In this document: positions 23,926 through 32,970 of the stretch, in pieces
How the letters are laid out: every line of letters begins with the position of its first letter
Numbering within the stretch: position 1 is the stretch's first letter
Notes under the pieces: model-generated
What the model was told of the DNA's origin: nothing
Databases searched by the model: none
The model's input: the letters and a program-made list of their open reading frames with translations, nothing else
Translations under genes and position numbers: made by a program
Assembly: GCA_030549775.1 (NCBI GenBank)
Contig: CM060180.1
Location: 33,577,090-33,641,089, forward strand
Direction of reading: 5' to 3'
Length of the DNA: 64,000 nt
Source: Tamarix chinensis
Taxonomy: Eukaryota > Streptophyta > Magnoliopsida > Caryophyllales > Tamaricaceae

Positions 23926-24468
23926 TGTGAGTTTTGACTAGGTATTTGAGTAAAGTATAACGCTGTGTGGATTCGTGTAGGTGTTGGAGAAGTTTGGAAT
24001 AGTATAGTGTGTTATGTAAGAAAAATGGTGGTATCATGTTATTAAACACATACCGTGTTTCCTAGAGGAACTTTTGATGTATTTTTGGGCAAAGGTTGAA
24101 AGTAAGGAAATAAATAAGAAGGTCCCATGTTTCCAAAATACGAACCGTGCTTTTTCTTATTTCCGAAATATGTTGTTTTGCTCTGTAGAATTTTTTCTTC
24201 TATAAAATAAGACATGTTGAAACCCTAGCCGTCGAGAGTCATGTGTCCCAACTTCTTCTTCTTCTCCATATAATTCTCCCTTCAAAGAGAATTGTATTTT
24301 TGTGTAATTGAGTGGTTGATTGATCATATTGTAATTACATAAAAGCATGAATAAAGATCTCTACTTTTTCCAAAATTATTCTATTTTGTGTGTGAGTTCT
24401 CAACTGTGCATAATTTTGTTAATCTCTAATTGGTGTGGATCTCTCTAAATCATGCTAATTTCATAATA
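23926..24468 (+). repeat. Copia 5' LTR
   Basis: It runs TGTGAGTTTT...TTTCATAATA; the end is drifted from the CAACA seen in the 3' LTR. It has a TATA box (TATAAAATA, 24201-24209) and a CTTCTTCTTCTTCTCC leader. It also holds a short inverted pair, 'cggaccgtgtttcc'-like sequences around 'aatacgaaccgt'. Confidence 0.9.
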
Positions 24469-24471
24469 ATT

Positions 24472-24484
24472 TGGTATCAAAGCT
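24472..24484 (+). other. Copia primer-binding site
   Basis: TGGTATCAAAGCT follows the LTR by three bases. It is complementary to the 3' end of initiator-methionine tRNA (usual form TGGTATCAGAGC), with one change. Confidence 0.85.
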
Positions 24485-24512
24485 GCATTATTCAAGAGAT
24501 TTGGTTATCGAG

Positions 24513-27500
24513 ATGGGTACAAGATTTGATACTAAGTTTAATTGATCTGTCAATTTCGGATTATGGAAATTGAAGATGTGGGCGATTCTAACTCAAAATG
24601 GATTGAAAAAAGCTTTATCCGGTTATTCGAAGAAGCCAGAATCAATGACGAATAAGAGATTTAAAGAAATAGATCTAAAGGCCCTCTTCAACATATAATT
24701 ATGTTTATTAAATGAGGTATTGTGGGAAGTGGCACAAAAATCAACAGTAGCTTCCTTGTGGTTGAAGCTGGAGTCATTGTACATGATAAAATCGGTAGCA
24801 AATCAGTTACTATTGAAGATTCGACTTTATGACCTAAAACTAGGTGAGGGTCAATTTTTAAAAAGTCATTTGGATGAATTTGACTCTATTGTTATGTATT
24901 TGCATTATATAGATGTTAAATTAGATGATAAAGATTTGGCTATTATGTTGTTATGTTCTTTGCCCGCAAGTTTTAAACATTTTCTTGAGATGGTTCTATA
25001 TAAGAATGACGAGTTAGTCCTTGAGGATGTAAAATCCGCCTTGCTACAACAGGAGTAGATTGATAGTTAGTTAACTTACAGTGGCAATTCCAAGGAGAAG
25101 CCACAGGAGTGGGGATTTGGTCATCGTAAAAAGTCTAGATTTAAGTCGAAGAGTTAGCAGAAGAATGTTACATTCTATGGGTATCATAAGAAGGGGCATA
25201 CTAGAAAGTTTTTCCCTAACAGGAAGCCCAATGTTACATCTGGTGAGTCATCTGATATAAAGGATGATGTTGTAGTTACCCATGATGATAGTGATGGAGA
25301 AGTGTTGTCGGACAGTAATAGATAGAACAAGATCAATGATAGATGGATCTTGGATTTTGGGTGATCTTACCATATATGTCCCAATCAGAGTTGGTTTCAG
25401 ATGTTCAAGGTGACTTAGGGTGGAGTTGTCTTGATGGGTAATGATATTGCTTGCAAAGTTGCTAGAATTGGGGCAGTGAAGGTAAGGATGCATGAAAGTG
25501 TGGTCAGGACACTGTCCATCATGATACATGTCCCAGAGATGACCAAAAACCTCATCTCTATTAGTTCCTTAGATTGTAATGGGTAGTGGTGTGTTATTGA
25601 GGATGGTACCTTGAGAGTTACAAAAGGGGCTCTGGTGGCGATGAAGGGAAAGTGGGTCGGGACACTATATGAGTTGGTGGGTTCCACTATTATGGGATAG
25701 CTGATGTGACATTGTCAAGTTTGTCTTATTCAAATTATATGAGAATTTGGCACATGAGACTAGGACGCATGAGTGTCAAGGGTATGACTAACCTCTCTAA
25801 GAGGGGGCTACTGGACGGACAGAGTACATGTACTATGGACTCCTATGAACACTATGTATTTGGCAAGTAGAGGAGAGTCAACTTTTTTATAACTATACAT
25901 AGTACGAGAGGGCCTCTTTTATATCCATTCAGATCTGTGGGGTTCGGAGAGAGTGTTTTTCAAAGGTAGTTCACAGTACTTTCTCACATCCGTTGATGAC
26001 TTCTCTAGAAAGGTATGTGTTTATTTTTTAAAGTATAAGAATGATGTGTTTGGTGTTTGAAAATGCTGATTGACCTTGATAGAGAAATATATAGGAAAGA
26101 AAGTTACCTTGATAGATAAATATATAGGGAAGAAAGTTAAGTGTTTTAGGCCTAATAATGGTCTTAAGGTTGTTGAGCAGAGTTTCAAAGATTTCTACCA
26201 AGATCATGGGATACAGATACAACAAACCAGTGTTGGAAGACCATAGTAGAATGGAGTTGCTAAGCGGATGAACATAACCCTATAGAAGAAGACTTGATGC
26301 ATGTTATCACAAGGAGGGATAGGCAGAGATTATTGGACTAAGGTAGTTCATATGGTAGCATAATTGGTGAACCATTCACCAAATAACTCCATTGATTTGA
26401 AAACACCATAGGATTTGTGGTCTGGTAAACCAACTGATTATTTTGATTTGCATATCTTTGGTTGTCCTACGTATGCTTATGTAAATGATGGTAAACTTGA
26501 TCCTAGAGACAAGAAGTGTATCTTTCTTGGTTTTACATCTGGAGTGAAGAGGTATAAGTTATGGGACCCAACTAGATCTAAGTTCTTAACCACTAGAGAT
26601 GTTACCTTCAATGAGTCCGTGTTCCTCTAGAAAATTGAGTCTTGTGATGGTATCACTAAGGAGGTGTAGTAAGAGAATACTTCAGGCCAGATGGAGGTTA
26701 AAGTTATATTAGGTGATATAGACCCTTCTGATACATCCATTATTCCTAAAGTGGGTGAATCCAGGTAACAAATGAAGCAAAGAGTTGTTCCTCTAAGTAG
26801 AGGACGGAGGATTGTCAAGCCTCTGGTCAAGTAAGGTTATGAAGAATTGGTTGGCTATGCTTTATCTAGTGTAAAGATAGTTGTTGAAGTGTATGAGCCA
26901 ACACCATTCTCAAAGGATATTGAGAGTATTGATTCTGTTGAGTGGTGTGCTGCTATGAAGGAAGAGATGGATTCCTTATTGAAGAATCATACTTAGGAAT
27001 TTGTGAAGGAACTGAGGAAGGATTGTTGATTGCAAATGGGTGTACAAGTTCAAAAAGAGTGCTCCAGGGGTTGATAGACTATGGTATATTGCTTGTTTAG
27101 TTGCACGTGGATTTAGTCCACTCATGGACTATAACAAGGTATTTTTTCATGTATTTAGACATACTTCTATTCGTACCATACTTGCACTTATGGCTATGCA
27201 TGACTTTGATTTGGAGTAGCTAGTCCAATGGGTTTGTGGTTCAGGGGATGCATGATTATGTGTGCCTATTGAAGAGGTCACTATACAGTTTGAAGTAGTC
27301 TTCTATATAGTCATATAAACGATATAAACAGTTTATGCTTGAGTATGGTTTCTCCAGGAGTGGTGGATGTTTGTATTTTAAGGAGATGGAGATTGGCTCA
27401 TTTGTGTATCTTTTGTTATATGTTGATGATATACTTGTCGTAGCAAAAGATATGCCTAATGTTGATAAGGCGAAGGCAGTACTGAAGAGTGAGTTTGGGA

Positions 27501-28387
27501 TGAAGGATCTTGGAGTTGCAAATAGAATTCTTGGCATGAAAATCATTAGAAACCGTGAGCAGAAGCTTTTGTACTTGTCATAGGATTCCTATGTGAATAA
27601 GGTGCTAGAAAGATTTCATATGATGGATGCCAAGATGGTTAGCACTCTATTGGCTTCTCACTTCTAATTATCTGCTTTGGATTGTCCTAAATTCAAAGAG
27701 GAAAAGGAGTTTATGGTGACTATTCCATATTTGAATATTGTTGTTTGTATCATGTACACTATGGTGTGAACTTAGCCTGATATTGCTCAAATTGTTAGTG
27801 TTGTGAGTCGATATATGGCAAATCTGGGAAAGGCTTGCTGATAAGTAGTGAAGTGGATCCTTAGGTACTTGAAGGGAACAAAATCAGATTGTATTGAGTA
27901 TAGGAGATCAACTGATTCGCTGGTGGGGTTCGTGGGCTTTGACTATGGTGGAGACATTGATAAAATGAGATCTACCAATGGATATATTTTTTGTCTTGGT
28001 GGTTCAGTTATTAGCTGGAGGTCTTCCTTGTAGGATTTGACAGCCTTGTCCATTACTAAAGTAGAGTATATGGCTATAAAAGAGGCTTTTCAGGAAGCCT
28101 TGTGGCTTGGTGGTTTAGTATGAGAGTTGGGGTTTTGTTATGGTGCTCTAGTTGTTCATGGTGATAGTTAGAGTGCTATCTGTTTAGCCAAGAATCAAAA
28201 TTCTTTCCATAATTGAACAAAGCACATTAATATCAGGTATCACTTTATCTGGGGTATTGTTGTTGTAGACAAAGTTATGTTGGAGAAAGTGGGCACTTTG
28301 GATAATCCAGCTGATATGCTAACGAAGCCACTTACCATGGGTAAGTTCAAGTGTTTCTTGGAATTGATTGGTGTTCATAGACCATGA
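24513..28387 (+). pseudogene. Copia gag-pol polyprotein, disabled
   Basis: From ATG 24513, Gag-like MGTRFDTKFN... and NFGLWKLKMWAILTQNGL resemble Tnt1-type Gag. A zinc knuckle (25170-25215) has lost cysteines. Protease WILDFG (25350) has F where the active site needs S or T. Integrase: HMRLGRMSVKGM (25749), then IHSDLWG, the SVDDFSRK segment, and RP**NGVAKRMN with two stops. FGCPTYAYV and KKCIFLGFTSG follow (26455-26545). Reverse transcriptase: CKWVYKFKKSAPGVDRLW, and the intact YVDDI catalytic motif at 27421-27435. RNase H: KVEYMAIKEAFQEALWLGG, HINIRYHFI, DNPADMLTKPL, ending GVHRP* at 28385-28387. The coding capacity would be about 1290 codons, normal for Copia. More than a dozen stops, mostly TAG, and frameshifts disable it. 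Confidence 0.92.
26073..26138 (+). repeat. 33-bp in-frame tandem duplication in the integrase region
   Basis: ACCTTGATAGAGAAATATAT begins at 26073 and a near copy starts at 26106. It adds eleven codons within the integrase core, so it probably arose after the element had died. Confidence 0.85.
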
Positions 28388-28452
28388 GGTCCTTTGTTAG
28401 GCTATAATTTCTTGTAGAAGTCTTTACATGTCATGCATCACAAATACTGTGC

Positions 28453-28465
28453 CAAGGTGGAGAAT
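28453..28465 (+). other. Copia polypurine tract
   Basis: CAAGGTGGAGAAT precedes the 3' LTR. 'AAGGTGGAGA' is the usual form in Tnt1-like elements. Confidence 0.8.
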
Positions 28466-29013
28466 TATGAGTTTTATTGGGTATCTGAGCATTGCATAAT
28501 ATTGTGTGAATTTGTGCAGATGTTGGAGAATTTTGGAATATTATAGTGTGTTATGTAAGTAACATGGTGGTGCCATAATAATAAACACGGACCGTGTTTC
28601 CTAGAGGAACTTTTGATGTGTTTTTGGGCAAATGTCAAAAGTAGGAAAATAAATATGGGGGTCTCGTGTTTCCAAAATACGGATCGTATTTTTCCTTATT
28701 TCCAAAACATATTGTTTTTCTCCATAGGGTTTTCTCTTCTATAAAAGGAGACATATTGAAGTCCTAGCCATCGAGAGCTATGTGTCCCAACTTCTTCTTC
28801 TTCTCCAAATAATTCTCCATTCAAAGAGAATTGTACTTTTGTGTAATTGAGTGATTGATTTGTTTAATCATATTGTAATTACACAAGAATACGAATAAAG
28901 ATCTTTACTTTTTCTTAAATTTTTTTGTTATATGTTTGAATTCTTAATTGTGCATAATTTTGTTAATCTCGATTTGGTGCAGATCTCTCTAAATCCACGT
29001 TGATTCTACAACA
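28466..29013 (+). repeat. Copia 3' LTR
   Basis: It starts TATGAGTTTTATTGG (TG lost by one change) and ends GATTCTACAACA. TATA box TATAAAAGG is at 28740-28748. It aligns along its full length to the 5' LTR. Confidence 0.9.
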
Positions 29014-29335
29014 GAGGATAATATGGTTGATATTAAGGCATTAACTTCCACCACCCAATTGCTACATGTTCTTGTGAAGCTAATATCTAGAGATTCCTTT
29101 TTATTCATAGGTTTGTAACATCACCTTTACCCTAAATATGATATAACTTCTAGGAATATATGGTTGGCACTAAAAAAGTGATATCTAACTCTCCTACTGC
29201 TCTATAGCTTGTTAGTGGAGACTTCAATGTTATTGGTAGGATTTCAAAGCAAAAAAGAGGACACAATCAACTCAACAAATGCTCTATACTTTGTGTCTAA
29301 TTGAATCACTATAAACTGATTAACTTGGGCTCTTC
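29014..29335 (+). pseudogene. LINE ORF2, endonuclease domain, middle part
   Basis: It continues from 23925 in the same frame through the GAGGA duplication (…E D then N M V D…). Near 29205-29245 it reads LVSGDFNVIG, the conserved GDFN motif of L1 endonuclease with catalytic D and N present. It is cut by the solo LTR at 29336 inside the segment that normally reads DLGF.G..(Y/F)TW. The next part (32971) begins with S-L-Y-M-T-W. Confidence 0.8.
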
Positions 29336-29864
29336 TGAAATGCCCCAAAAATTCTTGATTTTAAATAGTATATTTAAATGAGGTTGATTATAAAATTTAA
29401 GTAAATTATTTTATTTAAAATAAAAGGAAATTAATTAGGATAAATAAAGAATAAATTTATAAGTATTTTTATTAGGAGAGAATTTGGGTATTCTAGCTAA
29501 TTAAGGATTTTATTTTAGAAATTTAGTAAATAAATTATTTTATTTAAAATAAGAAGGAGGAAATAGTTTCAAATTAATATTAATTTTATAAATAATTTAA
29601 TGGAAGAAAATTAGGGTGTTTTGCTAATTAAAATGGAATTTATGAAAAACCTTTTAAAAATCCTAATTTAGCCAAAAAAGGGATTTAAATATTATTTTAT
29701 TTAAATATTATTATTTTTAAATATTCTAAATTTTAAGATTAATTTAATTAAGACAACCCATTACTTTTCTCCTTTCCTTTTTCCCTTTTTTTTCTTTTTC
29801 TTTCTTCCTTTTTCCTTTCCTTTTTCTTTCTTTTTCTTCTCTTTCTTTTTCCTCTTCTTTTCCC

Positions 29865-30280
29865 CGACTGGGTCAGCCGTGGCCCAGTTCTTCTTTTTCT
29901 TTTCTTCCTTTTCTTCGCGCGGCCCAGCCCACGCCGCGTACCCTTTTTCCGCCCCTTTCTGCGCAGCGTTCCATTGCTCATTTCCACCGCAACTCGTCGT
30001 TTCCTTTAAGTTTTTTTCCTTCATCGATTTCTCGCGCCGACCGCCCGGTTTTCCCTTCTTTTCTTTCTTTTCCTTCGTGAACCGCCCGACCCAGTTCTTC
30101 TTTTTCTTTCCTTCCTTTTCTGTGGCACGACCTAGCCCGCACGGCCGTCACCCTTCTTCCGTCCTCGACGCGCTGCGTTTCGTCCGTGTTACTCCCGAGA
30201 CGCATCGTTTCATTTAATGACGCCCTCACCGCCGTGAACCACCGCCGGTGCCGCCTATCCCCACCAGCTTAAGGTTGAAA
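29865..30280 (+). other. GC-rich, pyrimidine-biased section of the type-A LTR
   Basis: Dense CG and GCGC words (GCGCGGCCCAGCCCACGCC) stand out from the roughly one-third GC surroundings. The pyrimidine bias gives long open frames on both strands, which are compositional. Equivalent sections are at 42690-41710 (minus) and 45080-46010. They may be the LTR promoter and transcript start. Confidence 0.55.
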
Positions 30281-30339
30281 CCTAGACCCTCTCAACCATT
30301 TTCCATATTATTATAAGCCTTGATTTAATTTATTTCAAT

Positions 30340-30770
30340 TATTTGCATATTTTACCATTATTATTATTCTTAATATTTGTGTTCTTAATATGTTTTATTA
30401 TTATTTATTAGTAGTATTATTTTATTATTATTATTTATGTTGAGGGCTGAAGCCTTATTATATCTTAATTTGATTTTATTATTTTCCCCTTATTATTTAT
30501 TTTATTACTATTATTAATATTAATATGTTATAAGTATAATAATTATTATTATTTTATATTTCGAATTTCTATTATTCGTATTCCATTATTATTAATGCAA
30601 ATATTTTACCATTATTATTGTTAGTAATGTTATTATTGTTATTATCATCATTATTATTATTATGATTATTATTATTATTGCTATTATTATTTATATCCTC
30701 ATTGATATTAGTTTTATTATCTTTGATATTATTATATTAGTATCATTATTATTATTAGGGTAAAGTCTTT
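30340..30770 (+). repeat. Interrupted ATT/TTA trinucleotide microsatellite in the LTR
   Basis: Runs of TTATTATTATT with GTT, ATC and CTA variants fill about 430 bp. The same place in LTR 38279 holds the complementary array. Confidence 0.85.
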
Positions 30771-30910
30771 AACCCTATATTGACAAGGTTTATAATATCT
30801 CTATTATTTTTATGAAAGTTAGAATTTTGTTAAAGTTATTTTATTAATATGTTATTATTTCGGTCAAAGTTCTAAGGAGGCGTAGGAGCGTGCTCCAAGA
30901 CCGGTGTCGT

Positions 30911-30922
30911 TTTAGGTAAGGG
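30911..30922 (+). other. Donor-like splice site, type-A LTR
   Basis: TTTTAGGTAAGG contains AG|GTAAGG, close to the plant 5' splice-site consensus. LTR 38279 has the same word at the homologous place (complement of 40834-40842). Confidence 0.35.
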
Positions 30923-31219
30923 TTTACTAAGGCCATTGTGTGCTTCTATGCATTATGTGCTTCATATGCTATGCATTATGTTTATGATTATTAATTATGT
31001 CGTATATGATATGACGTGGACTTGAAGTATGTTTTGTATGGCATGTGTATTATTTATGTATGATAATATGTGTTGTGACCCTGTAAGACATGCATGTGAG
31101 GATGTTAATATGATTTGTGCGGGGAAAAAGGATGAAAAATGAGGATGGAGAAAGAAGTTGATTAAGGGATGTGAGTTGACCTAAGTATTCCATTGATTCA
31201 TGAGTAAAGGAATAAAATG

Positions 31220-31760
31220 GAGAATTTTAGGGTTTCGTGTATGAGAATCTGATTTATGATTTTTGAGGTTTTGTATGGAGAATATAATTTATGGTTTTAT
31301 ATGGGGAATTTTAATTTATGGTTTTGTATGATTTTGTGTGAGAGAATTTAATCTATGGTTTTGTATGGAAGAATTTAATTTATGGTTTTGATTTGGAGAA
31401 TCTAATTTATGGTTTTATGTGGAAGGATCTAATGTAAGGTTTTATATGGATGAATCTCTTGTTTGATATGGTTCAAATCTAGGGTTTGGTATGGATTGAA
31501 TTTAGGGTTTTATATGGCAGAATCGTGGGTTGAATGGTGATACTAATGGTTGCATGGTGGTATTAGGGTTGGTATGATGTTAATAAGGTTTGTATGGTGG
31601 TATTTATGGTTATATAGTGGTATTAGGGTTTGTATGATGTTACTAAGGTTTGTATGGTGGTAATTATAGTTGTTTGGTGGTATTAGGGTTTACATGTTGG
31701 CATTGATGGTTGGATGACGGTATTAGGGTTTGCATGGTTGAAATTAGGGTTTTTGTGTTA
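31220..31760 (+). repeat. Minisatellite with ~30-bp units, including TTAGGGTTT words
   Basis: Two related arrays follow each other: 'ggttttgtatggagaattta' units (31220-31450), then 'ggtattagggtttgtatggt' units (31540-31760). The same arrays lie in reverse in LTR 38279 (39990-40560). Confidence 0.75.
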
Positions 31761-31844
31761 TCATGTGCATGTGGTAATTAAAGTGTAATTATGATGGTGG
31801 AATTTTATGATTCGTGCATACCCATGGTGGAAGCTTTGAATAAG

Positions 31845-32240
31845 ATACTTAAGACACTAATTATTTAAAGTGGAAGAGCGTTGAGATGGGACCAACCGAT
31901 CCACCGGTTCGGAATAGTGGTTAGGGTTTTTACCCTATGTGTGACCGATCCACCGGTTATAATAGTGGTTAGAGTAGGATGCTCTATGTGTAAACCAGTT
32001 ATAATAGTGGGGGTTCCCGAGCTCAACAACCGCAAACCAAAGTTTTGCTAAAATTCCTAAAAGATACTAGTTACTTACAGTGGAACACCATGCTTGCCGG
32101 AGCCAACCGATCCACCGATTAGGAATAGTGGTTAGGACGCGTAGTCCTATGTGTATCCGATCCACCGGCTATAATAGTGGTTAGGGTATGATACCCTATG
32201 TGCCTCCGATCCACCGGCTATAATAGTGGGGGCTTCCGTT
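31845..32240 (+). repeat. Tandem CCAC...AATAGTGG boxes, type A, two sets of three
   Basis: Each set has a leader (GACACTAATTATTTAAAGTG; GATACTAGTTACTTACAGTG) and three boxes: GATCCACCGGTTCGGAATAG, CCACCGGTTATAATAGTGG and a last one ending AATAGTGGGG followed by TTCCG-type sequence. Spacers hold 'ttagggt...ccctatgtgt'. The two sets are about 190 bp apart. Confidence 0.88.
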
Positions 32241-32458
32241 TTCGCATGAATTTGATAAAAAGACATGATGTGTATCGAATTCTGATAAAAGATTAATTAA
32301 GTAATTAATCTGGACTATGATTGGACCTTTATGTATGTACCTGAATGATTGGTCGATATTATGATATGATGATGGTCTTTATGATCTTTTATTCTTATGC
32401 ATGATTTTATGTGCTTATGTGTTGGCCTTAGTGTTCGGTTACCTTACTCAGTACGTAG

Positions 32459-32526
32459 TGTACTGATCACCCTTTTCATGGGTGCTGCTCATTCCCACGA
32501 GTAATATGCCCTTCTGGTTTGTGCAG
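32459..32526 (+). other. Triple stem-loop block and acceptor-like site, LTR 29336
   Basis: CAGTACGTAGTGTACTG (stem CAGTAC/GTACTG), CACCCTTTTCATGGGTG (stem CACCC/GGGTG) and TGCTCATTCCCACGAGTA (stem TGCTC/GAGTA with one wobble) follow within 55 nt. Thirteen bases later GGTTTGTGCAG|G resembles a 3' splice site. Confidence 0.65.
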
Positions 32527-32832
32527 GTGGGCGAGACATCAGTCGGGGTTGAGTGTTGAGCTTATGTTGGCAAAGTTCGAGAGTGTCGTGGCCGTATTTT
32601 TCTCTTCACGTGATTTTATTTCATTATGTTATTTCTGGTGTATCGAATTTACCCTCTTATGATCTATTACTCGATTGAGTATTTTAAATGAACCTTTTAT
32701 CGGTTGTAAGCTTATTTCTCTTTTGGAAATGAATTACAATTCTTTATGCGTACTCTGATTTTGTTTTACAACCGTTTATTGCTTTAGTTGTCTTGATTTA
32801 TAATTGATTGTTATTTCTTTTCTTAGCCTTAG

Positions 32833-32887
32833 CACTTGGTACTGGAACGGTCAAAGAGAACCAGTTTGGTACTAAGTGTGGCGGTAA
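32833..32887 (+). other. Terminal stem-loop and GTGGCGGTAAC box, LTR 29336
   Basis: CACTTGGTAC pairs with GTACTAAGTG (ten pairs, one wobble), continued inward by ACTGG/CCAGT. TGTGGCGGTAACAT follows directly. The LTR ends 83 bp later. Confidence 0.65.
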
Positions 32888-32970
32888 CATTTCCAGAATT
32901 CATAGGTTTTCAGTGTTTCTAATTAAATTGCTTCCGCTTAAAAAAAAGTAGTGAATTTTGAGGTGTTACA

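Larger units (their letters stand above)
23926..29013 (+). mobile_element. Ty1/Copia retrotransposon (Tnt1/Tork-like), complete structure, dead
   Basis: A 543-bp 5' LTR and 548-bp 3' LTR enclose a primer-binding site, one gag-pol region and a polypurine tract. GAGGA is duplicated at 23921-23925 and 29014-29018, inside the LINE endonuclease codons. Order gag, protease, integrase, reverse transcriptase, RNase H is diagnostic for Copia. The LTRs differ at many sites and the coding region has many stops, so the insertion is old, though younger than the LINE. Confidence 0.93.
29336..32970 (+). mobile_element. Solo LTR, type A (3635 bp), perfect TSD
   Basis: It runs TGAAATGCCCCAAAAATTC...TTGAGGTGTTACA, flanked by TCTTC at 29331-29335 and 32971-32975. 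Parts: AT-rich start; pyrimidine tract (29765-29860); GC-rich section (29865-30280); ATT microsatellite (30340-30770); GGAGCGTGCTCC and donor-like TTTTAGGTAAGG (30911-30922); minisatellite (31220-31760); tandem boxes (31845-32240); stem-loops (32459-32513); acceptor-like TTTGTGCAG (ends 32526); terminal stem-loop and GTGGCGGTAAC (32833-32887). There is no primer-binding site or polyprotein. Compared with 38279-43186 it lacks about 0.8 kb after 30216. Confidence 0.93.

Noticed and set aside
29748..30229. Lys/Arg-rich minus-strand frames resembling nuclear basic proteins
   Set aside because: They are the complement of a TTTCTTTTTC tract and the GC-rich LTR section; no start context and no domain.
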